NCBI GenBank assembly: GCA_944386175.1
Contig: CALXAB010000009.1
Location: 1 to 47,115, forward strand
DNA: 47,115 nt
Reading direction: 5' to 3'
Origin: an uncultured Clostridia bacterium
GTDB taxonomy: Bacteria > Bacillota > Clostridia > TANB77 > CAG-508
Part shown: piece after piece, positions 27,182 to 35,096 of the stretch
How the letters are laid out: each line of letters opens with the position of its first letter
How positions within the stretch are numbered: the first letter of the stretch is position 1
Notes under the pieces: model-generated
What the model was told of the DNA's origin: nothing
Seen by the model: the letters and a program-made list of their open reading frames with translations, nothing else
The model's database searches: none
Program-made: the position numbers and the translations under genes

Positions 27182-27493
27182 ATGGCAGTATTAAAAATAA
27201 CACAAGAAAACTTTGAGGAAGAAGTTTCAAAATCAAATATACCAGTCATAATAGACTTTTATGCAGATTGGTGTGGACCTTGTAAAATGATGTCTCCTAT
27301 AATTGATAACATTGCAGAAGAATTAGGAGAAAGTGTAAAAGTAGGTAAAGTAAATATTGATGATAATAAAAATTTAGCAATGCAATTTGGAATAATGAGT
27401 ATACCTACAGTTATTATTTTTAAAGAAGGAAAAGCTGAAAAAACTTTTGTCGGATTAAGAGACAAAGAAGAAATACTAAATGGCTTAAAATAG
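27182..27493 (+). CDS. trxA: Thioredoxin
   Basis: 103 aa, normal length. The active site is W30-C31-G-P-C34-K and the cis-proline is in GIMSIPTVI. It reduces protein disulfides using electrons from the reductase encoded just upstream. RBS AAGGAGGGA. Family-2 repeat DNA starts 9 nt after the stop. Confidence 0.98.
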   Translation: MAVLKITQENFEEEVSKSNIPVIIDFYADWCGPCKMMSPIIDNIAEELGESVKVGKVNIDDNKNLAMQFGIMSIPTVIIFKEGKAEKTFVGLRDKEEILNGLK

Positions 27494-27502
27494 GACTTAT
27501 AG

Positions 27503-27627
27503 TTTATTGAATAGGAAACAATAATTTATTTTGATACAATAGGAAAGTTACCCTTTCCTATTGTATCAAAAATGCTTCACACAATAAATGCACACAATTT
27601 TACATACATTGTTTCCGATTCAATAAA
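27503..27627. repeat. Family-2 repeat, copy b
   Basis: Outer inverted arms of 20 nt (27503-27522 and 27608-27627, one mismatch) enclose a perfect 15-bp hairpin, GATACAATAGGAAAG with CTTTCCTATTGTATC (27533-27567), and the module AATGCTTCACACAATAAATG (27571-27590). Copy a at 24.2 kb has the same hairpin plus module on the other strand. It sits between the convergent trxA and DUF1836 genes. Confidence 0.88.
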
Positions 27628-27640
27628 AAATAGTTTTAAT

Positions 27641-28165
27641 TTATTTTTTTAGAAATACTTTTTGAACATATAATTTATTAGCGATAGATTGAGTAACATT
27701 TTTCAAAATATATTGCTCTTGAGATAATCTTTTATCAAAAGTATAATCATTAACACTAAAAATAACGAAAATAGAATTTTCTAATTCTTGACAAAAAGTA
27801 TTATAAGCTCTTTTTATAGGGAAATTTTTAGTAGCTAAATTAATTAATTCGTTGATATCATTAATGCTGTAAACTTGTTTCAAAGTACAAATAACAAATA
27901 ATTTAGCAACATGTATTTTATTATATTTCTTCTTAACTGGAGCATCTAAAATGCCATGTTTTACGTAATTATTAATCATTGTTTTTGTAATAATTTTATT
28001 ATCTTTATTATTTGTTACATTTTCCTCTTGAAAAAATTTTCCCAAAAATGTATCTAAATAGCTAACAAGTTGATCTACATACAGATCAACACTAGGGAAT
28101 TCTTTCCATCTAGGAATATGCAATTTTGAAACAGTTTTATATATAGAATCATCTATTTTCTCCAA
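27641..28165 (-). CDS. DUF1836 protein, probable MerR-like regulator
   Basis: 174 aa from TTG at 28165, 10 nt from AAGGAG; the longer frame to 28219 lacks a ribosome site. The DUF1836 pattern is clear: IPRWKEFPSVDLYVDQLVSY, then ITKTMINNYVKHGILDAPVK, KKYNKIHVAKL and LKQVYSINDI. The fold resembles MerR winged helices, so a transcription regulator is likely. It is divergent from the acyl-CoA synthetase gene. Confidence 0.85.
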   Translation of the reverse strand: MEKIDDSIYKTVSKLHIPRWKEFPSVDLYVDQLVSYLDTFLGKFFQEENVTNNKDNKIITKTMINNYVKHGILDAPVKKKYNKIHVAKLFVICTLKQVYSINDINELINLATKNFPIKRAYNTFCQELENSIFVIFSVNDYTFDKRLSQEQYILKNVTQSIANKLYVQKVFLKK

Positions 28166-28222
28166 TTTTAATCCACTCCTTAACATAAATATATTAACAT
28201 GATTAGGAAACTTAGTCAACTA

Positions 28223-28251
28223 TTGACAAAGTATTTTTAATGTGTTAATGT
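28223..28251 (+). promoter_or_regulatory. Candidate promoter of the acyl-CoA synthetase gene
   Basis: TTGACA (28223-28228), a 17-nt spacer and a weak TAATGT (28246-28251). It overlaps the DUF1836 leader, so the two divergent genes may influence each other. Confidence 0.4.
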
Positions 28252-28327
28252 AGTATTCGATACTAGATGATATAGATATCAATGTCGAAAAAATAATATT
28301 TTTGAACTATGAAAGGAATGTGTAAAA

Positions 28328-30049
28328 ATGGAAAAAAATAAGTTAAGAGAAGTTCCAAAATTTAAAAATATCAAAGAGATTATTTATAATTCTGTAAAAC
28401 TTTATCCAAATAATATAGCATTTAAAATCAAAACAAAAAAAGATGAAAAAGAAGTAGAATATAAAGAAATAACATATAAAAAATTTTTAGAAGAGATAAA
28501 TGCTCTAGGAACAGCTTTATTTGATATAGGGCTTGGTGATAAAAGAATAGCGATTATTGGAAAAAACAGTTATCAATGGGCATTAACATATGTTACAAAT
28601 TTATTAGGAAATATCGTTTCAGTTCCATTAGATAAAGGACTACAAATAGGAGAATTAGAATTATCTTTAATAAGAAGTCAAGCAGATGCAATTATATTTG
28701 ATGAAAAAAATTTAGATGAAATTAACAAAATTAAAAATAATGGAAAAACAAAAATTCAAAAATATATATGTATGTCAAAATTAGAAGGATATACATGTAT
28801 AGAAGATTTGATAAAAAAAGGAAATGAATTAATCGAAAAAGAAAATACAGATTTTATAAACATGCAAATTGATGAAGAAAAAATGAGTGTTCTATTATTC
28901 ACATCAGGAACTACAGAACAAGCAAAAGCAGTTATGCTTTCACAATATGGAATTGCAACAAATATATATGATATGCAAATAGTAGAAGATTTTAGACCAA
29001 CAGATGTAAATATAGCATTTTTACCATTCCATCACATATTCGGCTCAACAGGGCTACTAGTAATGCTATCAAGTGGTATAAAGACAGTATTTCCAGATGG
29101 ATTAAGATATATAAAGGAAAATTTAAATGAATATCAAGTTTCATTATTTGTGGGAGTTCCGATTTTAGTAGATAAGATGTATCAAAATATCCAAAAAGAA
29201 ATAAAAAAGCAAGGAAAAGAAAAAATCGTAAATGTAGGAATAAAATTAACACAATTTTTATTAAGATTTGGTATAGATATAAGAAGAAAAATATTCAAAG
29301 AGATTATAGATCAATTAGGAGGAAAAATGAGATTTATAATTTCCGGAGGAGCACCATTAGATAAAGAAGTAGCACAAGGATTTGAAAAATTTGGAATACA
29401 CTTAGTTCAAGGGTATGGATTAACAGAAACATCACCAGTCATAGCAGCAGAAAATGACAAATATCAAAAAGCAGGTTCTATAGGTTTTCCAATGAGACAC
29501 ACAGAAGTAAAAATTGTAGACAAAGACAAAAATGGTATTGGAGAATTAGTGGTAAAAGGACCAAATGTAATGATAGGATATTACCAAGACGAAGAAAGAA
29601 CAAAACAGGTATTAAAAGATGGTTGGTTTTATACAGGAGACTTAGCATATATTGATAAAGATGGCTTTTTATTTATAACAGGAAGAAAAAAAGATATGAT
29701 AGTTTTAAAAAATGGAAAAAAAGTATTTCCAGAAGAATTGGAAACACAGATAAATAAAATAGAAGAAATAGAAGAATCTTTTGTATATGGAATGCCGGTA
29801 AATAATGATCGAAATGATTTGAAAGTTTCAGTAAAAGTCGTATATGATGAGGAAATAGTTAAAGATAAATATCCTAATATAAAAATAGAAGAATTGAAAA
29901 AGATAATATGGGAAAAAATAAAAGAAGTAAATAAAACATTACCACAATATAAATATATAAAAGGGATGATACTAACAAAAGATCCTCTTATAAAAACAAC
30001 AACAAATAAAATAAAAAGAAATGAAGAAATGCGATTATTAGGAATATAA
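28328..30049 (+). CDS. AMP-forming long-chain acyl-CoA synthetase
   Basis: 573 aa. It activates fatty acids to acyl-AMP and then acyl-CoA. The P-loop is LFTSGTTEQAKAVMLS (Glu-Gln-Ala replaces the usual Gly-x-Pro), the A5 motif is GYGLTETSP, A7 is WFYTGDLAYIDKDGFLFITG, and the A8 hinge is RKKDMIVLKNGKKVFPEELE. The late Lys in KTTTNKIKRNE fits the catalytic A10 lysine. Chain-length preference is unknown. An acetyltransferase gene follows by 37 nt. Confidence 0.92.
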   Translation: MEKNKLREVPKFKNIKEIIYNSVKLYPNNIAFKIKTKKDEKEVEYKEITYKKFLEEINALGTALFDIGLGDKRIAIIGKNSYQWALTYVTNLLGNIVSVPLDKGLQIGELELSLIRSQADAIIFDEKNLDEINKIKNNGKTKIQKYICMSKLEGYTCIEDLIKKGNELIEKENTDFINMQIDEEKMSVLLFTSGTTEQAKAVMLSQYGIATNIYDMQIVEDFRPTDVNIAFLPFHHIFGSTGLLVMLSSGIKTVFPDGLRYIKENLNEYQVSLFVGVPILVDKMYQNIQKEIKKQGKEKIVNVGIKLTQFLLRFGIDIRRKIFKEIIDQLGGKMRFIISGGAPLDKEVAQGFEKFGIHLVQGYGLTETSPVIAAENDKYQKAGSIGFPMRHTEVKIVDKDKNGIGELVVKGPNVMIGYYQDEERTKQVLKDGWFYTGDLAYIDKDGFLFITGRKKDMIVLKNGKKVFPEELETQINKIEEIEESFVYGMPVNNDRNDLKVSVKVVYDEEIVKDKYPNIKIEELKKIIWEKIKEVNKTLPQYKYIKGMILTKDPLIKTTTNKIKRNEEMRLLGI

Positions 30050-30086
30050 ATTTTTACCAAAATGCTAAACAAGAAAGGAGTTAGAT

Positions 30087-30641
30087 ATGACAGAGAAAGA
30101 AAAAGCAAAACAAGGATTGTTATATAATGCTAACTATGACGAAGAATTATTAACAGAAAGAATAAAGTGTAAAGAAAAATGTCAAATATATAATAATCTA
30201 AATCAAGCAGATTTAGAAAAAAGAAAAGAGATATTAAAACAAATATTAGGAAAAACAAAGCAAAATTTTATAATCGAACCTAATTTTTATTGCGACTATG
30301 GCTACAATATTGAAATAGGAGAAAATTTTTATTCAAACCATAATTTAGTAATACTAGATGCAGTAAAAATTTCATTTGGAGATAATGTATTTATTGGACC
30401 TAATTGTGGATTTTACACAGCAGGACATCCTCTTAATGCTATTCAAAGAAATCAAGGTCTAGAGTATGCAAAACAAATATCTGTTGGAGATGATGTATGG
30501 ATAGGAGGAAATGTGACAGTTTTACCAGGTGTAAAAATTGGGTCTAATGTAGTAATTGGAGCAGGGAGTGTAGTTACAAAAGATATTCCTTCAAATGTAG
30601 TAGCTGTAGGTAATCCATGCAAAGTATTGAAAAAGATATAA
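30087..30641 (+). CDS. Sugar O-acetyltransferase, left-handed beta-helix (maltose/galactoside type)
   Basis: 184 aa with the maltose-acetyltransferase N-terminal domain (KEKAKQGLLYNANYDEELL) and hexapeptide repeats. The catalytic His is in GFYTAGHPLNA, and VGDDVWIGGNVTVLPGVKIG with GAGSVVTKDIPSNVVAVGNP completes the trimeric fold. It transfers acetyl from acetyl-CoA to a sugar hydroxyl; the substrate is unknown. RBS GAAAGGAG. Confidence 0.93.
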   Translation: MTEKEKAKQGLLYNANYDEELLTERIKCKEKCQIYNNLNQADLEKRKEILKQILGKTKQNFIIEPNFYCDYGYNIEIGENFYSNHNLVILDAVKISFGDNVFIGPNCGFYTAGHPLNAIQRNQGLEYAKQISVGDDVWIGGNVTVLPGVKIGSNVVIGAGSVVTKDIPSNVVAVGNPCKVLKKI

Positions 30642-30680
30642 AAATAGTATATATTTGGTATTAGAAAGGGATGATGTAAC

Positions 30681-31250
30681 ATGGAAAGAAAAGATGCAGT
30701 AAATCTATTAAAAAAATATAATAAGGAGGAATTCCATATAAGACATGCTGTGACACTAGAAAGTGTAATGAAATATTTTGCTAGAAAATATGGGTATGAT
30801 GAGCAATTTTGGGGAATAGCAGGATTGTTACATGATATAGATTTTGAGCAATATCCAGAAGAGCATTGTCAAAAAGCACCTGAACTTTTAAAAGAAATAA
30901 ATGCAGAAGATGAATTAGTAAGGGCTGTGTGTAGCCATGGATACGGAGTTTGTTCAGATGTAAAACCAGAACATTTAATGGAAAAGATCTTATTTGCTGT
31001 AGATGAATTAACAGGTATTATCTGGGCAGCGGCTAAAATGAGACCTTCAAAAAGTAGTAAAGATATGGAACTTTCAAGTTTAAAGAAGAAATTTAAAGAT
31101 AAAAAATTTGCAGCAGGCTGTTCAAGAGAGATGATAAAAAAAGGTGCAGAACAATTAGAATGGGAATTAGATGAATTATTAAATTCAACACTTGAAGCAA
31201 TGAAAAGCTGTGAAGATGAAATAGAGGAAAATTTATTAGAGATAAAGTAA
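30681..31250 (+). CDS. HD-domain phosphohydrolase
   Basis: 189 aa. H22 is in HIRHAV, and the HD doublet is H51-D52 in LLHDIDFEQYPEEHC; a later CSHGYG and VDELTGI supply the other metal ligands typical of HDIG proteins. Family members hydrolyse nucleotides or other phosphoesters; the substrate is not evident. RBS AAAGGGATG, 39 nt after the acetyltransferase. Confidence 0.85.
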   Translation: MERKDAVNLLKKYNKEEFHIRHAVTLESVMKYFARKYGYDEQFWGIAGLLHDIDFEQYPEEHCQKAPELLKEINAEDELVRAVCSHGYGVCSDVKPEHLMEKILFAVDELTGIIWAAAKMRPSKSSKDMELSSLKKKFKDKKFAAGCSREMIKKGAEQLEWELDELLNSTLEAMKSCEDEIEENLLEIK

Positions 31251-31360
31251 AAATATTAAAGTGAACTTTTTAATTAAAATCTAATAATTAAAAATGGATA
31301 AATTTTTACGTATGATAAATAAAAGTACTGAGAATATAAAAAGGAAAGAGAGTAAATATT

Positions 31361-32137
31361 ATGGAAATATTAATTGGACTTTTAATACCTTTTTTGGGAA
31401 CAACTTTAGGTGCAGGAATAGTATTTTTTATGAAAAATCAAATAAATGCTAAAATTCAAAAGTTTCTATTAGGTTTTGCTTCAGGAGTAATGATTGCGGC
31501 ATCTATATGGTCTTTAATGATACCATCATTAGATATGGCAGAACAACAAGGAGAAGTGTCGTGGCTAGTAGCGGGTACAGGGTTTCTAATGGGAATTATA
31601 TTTTTATTGATATTGGATACATTAACTCCACATTTACATTTACATAGTAAAAAACAAGAAGGAATAAAAGCAAAATTGAAAAATTCAACCATGCTAATTT
31701 TAGCAGTAACTTTGCATAATATACCGGAAGGAATGGCAGTAGGTGTAGTATTTGCTGGAATGTTAGTTGGAAATGCAGGAATGACATTAATAGGAGCATT
31801 AGTTTTAGCAATAGGAATTGCTATACAAAATTTTCCAGAAGGAGCAATAATATCAATGCCATTAAGAGCAGAAGGAATGTCAAAAGGAAAAGCATTTTTA
31901 TATGGTACTTTATCAGGAATAGTAGAACCTATATCAGCAATAATCACTATTTTACTAACAAGTTTTGTAGTTCCAATATTACCATATTTATTATCATTTG
32001 CAGCAGGTGCAATGATGTATGTCGTAGTAGAAGAACTTATACCAGAAGCACAAGAAGGAGAACATTCCAATATTGGGACGATAGGAATTGCTATTGGTTT
32101 TGTTTTAATGATGATATTAGATGTAGCTTTAGGATAA
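31361..32137 (+). CDS. ZIP-family metal transporter (GufA/ZupT type)
   Basis: 258 aa with about eight membrane helices. The metal-site motifs are HNIPEGMAVGV in helix 4 and QNFPEGAIISMPLRAEGMSK in helix 5, and a His-rich HLHLHSKK loop precedes them. ZIP proteins import zinc or other divalent metals. RBS AAAGGAAAGAG. A perfect palindrome follows the stop. Confidence 0.93.
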   Translation: MEILIGLLIPFLGTTLGAGIVFFMKNQINAKIQKFLLGFASGVMIAASIWSLMIPSLDMAEQQGEVSWLVAGTGFLMGIIFLLILDTLTPHLHLHSKKQEGIKAKLKNSTMLILAVTLHNIPEGMAVGVVFAGMLVGNAGMTLIGALVLAIGIAIQNFPEGAIISMPLRAEGMSKGKAFLYGTLSGIVEPISAIITILLTSFVVPILPYLLSFAAGAMMYVVVEELIPEAQEGEHSNIGTIGIAIGFVLMMILDVALG

Positions 32138-32139
32138 TA

Positions 32140-32204
32140 TTTTTACCAATTTGGGGACGCATCCAAAATTACAAATTTTGGATGCGTCCCCAAATTGGTA
32201 AAAA
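32140..32204. terminator. GGGACG-family palindrome between convergent genes
   Basis: Perfect 31-nt inverted arms (32140-32170 and 32174-32204) with a 3-nt spacer, carrying TACCAATTTGGGGACGCATC. It fills almost the whole 67-nt gap between the convergent zip and dCMP deaminase genes, with T-runs outward both ways, and surely acts as a bidirectional terminator. Confidence 0.9.
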
Positions 32205-32702
32205 TTAGTAAGTTATTTTTCCATTTAATAAATCATCATTATTAATCCAATCTTGTACATCTATTACAATATATTGACTTTTATTTTTTTGTCTAACAAC
32301 AACATTATTAATACCCGCATTAATAATCATTTTTCTACACATTTGGCAACAATTAGCATCATTTTCATATTCATTTTTATTAGGGTTATAGACAGTAAGA
32401 TATAATGTAGATCCAATCATATCTTGACGTCTTGCACTAATTAATGCATTTTGTTCAGCATGAACAGAACGGCAAGCATCATAACCAGCATGTCTAATAT
32501 CTGGAAAAAATTTTTTCTTGCAACAATATCCTAAATCAATACAATTTTTTCTTCCTCTAGGAGCACCATTATAGCCAGTTGATATAATCTCATCATGATT
32601 TACAATGACACAACCAATGTGTTTTCTTAAACACGTACTTCGTTGCGCAACTGTTTCAGCTATATCTAAATAATAATTAATTTTATCAATTCTATTACTC
32701 AT
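32205..32702 (-). CDS. dCMP deaminase (ComEB-like)
   Basis: 165 aa. It converts dCMP to dUMP for thymidylate synthesis. The zinc site is H81-A-E83 and C119-QM-C122; TGYNGAPRGRKNC is the conserved nucleotide-binding loop. Extra cysteines near 60 fit the second zinc site of this family. RBS AAAAGGA. In Bacillus the homologue lies in the comE operon, but no com genes are here. Confidence 0.94.
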   Translation of the reverse strand: MSNRIDKINYYLDIAETVAQRSTCLRKHIGCVIVNHDEIISTGYNGAPRGRKNCIDLGYCCKKKFFPDIRHAGYDACRSVHAEQNALISARRQDMIGSTLYLTVYNPNKNEYENDANCCQMCRKMIINAGINNVVVRQKNKSQYIVIDVQDWINNDDLLNGKITY

Positions 32703-32909
32703 AATATCAATCCTTTTAAAGTATTTTTGTGAGAGTATTATAACATTTTAAGCAAACAAATGCAAATACAACTAAGTAATAATTTTTGTATCAAATATTT
32801 AAATTATGTCTAAAAAATCAAATCATGGAAATAATAAAAATAGAAAGAATATGTTTATAAATATTTGTTAAATAAACTTTATAATATATTAGACAAGGAG
32901 TATGATAAT

Positions 32910-34406
32910 ATGAGATCATTATGGTTAGAAGAAAATTCAATAAAAAAGTTTCATGAATTAGAAAAAGATGAAAAAGCAGATGTATGTATAATAGGGGCTG
33001 GAATATTTGGAATATCCACAGCGTACTATCTTAGTCAAAATGGATATAAAGTTGTTTTAATAGAAAGGGATAAAATAGCAAGTAAAGTTACAGGGCATAC
33101 AACAGCTAAAATTACAAGTCAACATGGACTTATTTACCATTATCTATTAGATAAATATGGAATAGATTTTGCAAAAAAATATTTTAATGCAAACCAAGAA
33201 GCAATATTAGAAATAGAAAAAATTATACAGGAAAATAATATAGATTGTGACTTTGAAAGGCAAATAAATTATGTATATACAACAAATAATGAAGAGATAG
33301 ATAAGATAGATGAGGAAATAAAAGCACTAAATAATATAACATCAAATGCAACTTTAGTTGATAAAACAGAATTGCCATTTCAAATAATTAAAGGAATAGA
33401 ATTAAGAGAACAGGCACAATTTAATCCTATAAAATATATAAAAGGATTAATAAAAAAGTTAGAAGAAAATAAAGTAAAGATTTTTGAAAATACTATATGT
33501 TTTGATGTGAAAAAAGATGGTGATGGATATATTTGTTATACACAAAACAATAAAGTAAAATCAAAATATGTCGTAATTGCAACACATTACCCATTTTTAA
33601 ATATACCAGGCATGTATTTTGCTAAAATGTATCAGAGTTCTTCGTATGTAATTGGTGTAGATACTAAAACAGAACTTTTTTCTGGTATGTATATTAATAT
33701 ACAAGCACCAATTTACTCTTTTAGAACAGCTTTAGATAAAGGAAAAAGAATATTATTATTAGGTGGATTAGATCATAAAACAGGAGAAAATATAACATAT
33801 GAAGATAGTTATGGAAAATTAGAGCAAAAAGCTAAACAATGGTATCCAGATGCAGAAGTAAAATATTATTGGAGTACAAGAGATTGTATAACATTAGATA
33901 AAATACCTTATATAGGTGAATTTTCTAATATTATGCCTAATGTATTTGTTGGTACAGGATTTAATAAATGGGGGATGACATCTTCAAATGTAGCTTCAAA
34001 AATTATTACTGATATGATAATGGAAAGAGAAAATGAATATATAGAAATATTTAAATCAACAAGAGTAAATCCAATAGTAAATAAAGAAGAAGTTAAAAAT
34101 ATGGTTATACAAACGACAAAATCTCTTGTAGTAGATAAATTAAAAAAGGAAAAGCTTAATCTTGATGATATCGAAAATGAAACAGGAGGGATAATAGAGA
34201 AAAATGGAGAAAAAATAGGAATATATAAAGATGAAGAAGGGAAGATTTATGCTGTAAAACCAATATGTACACATTTAGGATGTTTGTTAAACTGGAATGA
34301 AGCTGATAAAACTTGGGATTGTCCATGTCATGCATCTAGATTTGACTATACAGGTAAAAATATATATAACCCAGCTTTAAAAGATTTAGAAAAAATTCAA
34401 TTTTGA
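32910..34406 (+). CDS. FAD-dependent oxidoreductase with C-terminal Rieske domain
   Basis: 498 aa from ATG at 32910, 9 nt from AAGGAG; the longer frame from 32865 has no ribosome site. The N-terminal DAO domain binds FAD (CIIGAGIFGISTAYYLSQNG) and shows GHTTAKITSQHG. The C-terminal Rieske domain (about 420-498) has the cluster motifs CTHLGC and CPCHASRF. This fusion is found in many bacteria; its substrate is unknown, probably an amine or related donor. A terminator follows. Confidence 0.92.
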   Translation: MRSLWLEENSIKKFHELEKDEKADVCIIGAGIFGISTAYYLSQNGYKVVLIERDKIASKVTGHTTAKITSQHGLIYHYLLDKYGIDFAKKYFNANQEAILEIEKIIQENNIDCDFERQINYVYTTNNEEIDKIDEEIKALNNITSNATLVDKTELPFQIIKGIELREQAQFNPIKYIKGLIKKLEENKVKIFENTICFDVKKDGDGYICYTQNNKVKSKYVVIATHYPFLNIPGMYFAKMYQSSSYVIGVDTKTELFSGMYINIQAPIYSFRTALDKGKRILLLGGLDHKTGENITYEDSYGKLEQKAKQWYPDAEVKYYWSTRDCITLDKIPYIGEFSNIMPNVFVGTGFNKWGMTSSNVASKIITDMIMERENEYIEIFKSTRVNPIVNKEEVKNMVIQTTKSLVVDKLKKEKLNLDDIENETGGIIEKNGEKIGIYKDEEGKIYAVKPICTHLGCLLNWNEADKTWDCPCHASRFDYTGKNIYNPALKDLEKIQF

Positions 34407-34436
34407 CTTGAAAATTTAATGAATATGTAGTAAAAT

Positions 34437-34464
34437 AAGGTATATTAAAAATAATATACCTTTT
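34437..34464 (+). terminator. Terminator after the FAD/Rieske gene
   Basis: AAGGTATATT (34437-34446) pairs with AATATACCTT (34453-34462) across a 6-nt loop, followed by TTTT. It lies between the oxidoreductase and rpsO. Confidence 0.75.
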
Positions 34465-34531
34465 ACTTAGCTAAGCTTATGCACCTAAACTTAGCTCAGT
34501 TAAAGGAAAAAACAAATTAGGAGGTGTAAAA

Positions 34532-34795
34532 ATGACAAAAGAAAGAAAACAAGAAATCATTAATACATATAAAAGAGAAGAAAATGATACTGGTTCACCA
34601 GAAGTTCAAATAGCTCTTTTAACAGAAAGAATTAATGAATTAACAGAACATTTAAAAATCCATAAAAAAGACAATCACTCAAGAAGAGGTCTTTTAAAAA
34701 TGGTAGGAAAAAGAAGAAACTTATTAAACTATGTTGCAAAAAAAGATATTGAAAGATATAGAACAATAGTTGAAAAATTAGGATTAAGAAAATAA
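34532..34795 (+). CDS. rpsO: 30S ribosomal protein S15
   Basis: 87 aa, full length. It binds the central domain of 16S rRNA early in assembly. The signature [19 protein letters not shown] is intact. RBS AGGAGG. S15 often represses its own mRNA; the leader (34465-34531) has repeated CTTAGCT units that could fold, but no known leader class is recognised. pnp follows, the usual order. Confidence 0.99.
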   Translation: MTKERKQEIINTYKREENDTGSPEVQIALLTERINELTEHLKIHKKDNHSRRGLLKMVGKRRNLLNYVAKKDIERYRTIVEKLGLRK

Positions 34796-34869
34796 TTTTA
34801 CATAAAAACAGTATTAAAACGATTAAAGTTTATAAAAAAGTTTTTGAATGTAAAAATAAACTAATGTGC

Positions 34870-34901
34870 AAAAGCCCCATGTTTTATTAGCAGGGGCTTT
34901 T
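34870..34901 (+). terminator. Terminator between rpsO and pnp
   Basis: AAAAGCCCC (34870-34878) and GGGGCTTTT (34893-34901) form a 9-bp stem. It would let rpsO be made in excess over pnp. The rest of the 300-nt rpsO-pnp gap is AT-rich with the pnp ribosome site. Confidence 0.9.
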
Positions 34902-35096
34902 GTAAAGAAATAATTAAATAAGTTTAATATAGGTAAAGTAGCTTGTATAATGTATTAAAAATTAATAATATATTATAGAGGTTACAATCTAATTAAACTT
35001 ATTTAATAAGAAAATTGTATGTTAAAAAAGTTAAAGACTTTTGATAAAGCAATTTTAAAAATAGGTGCAAAATTAGATGTAAAGGAGTATAAAAAT

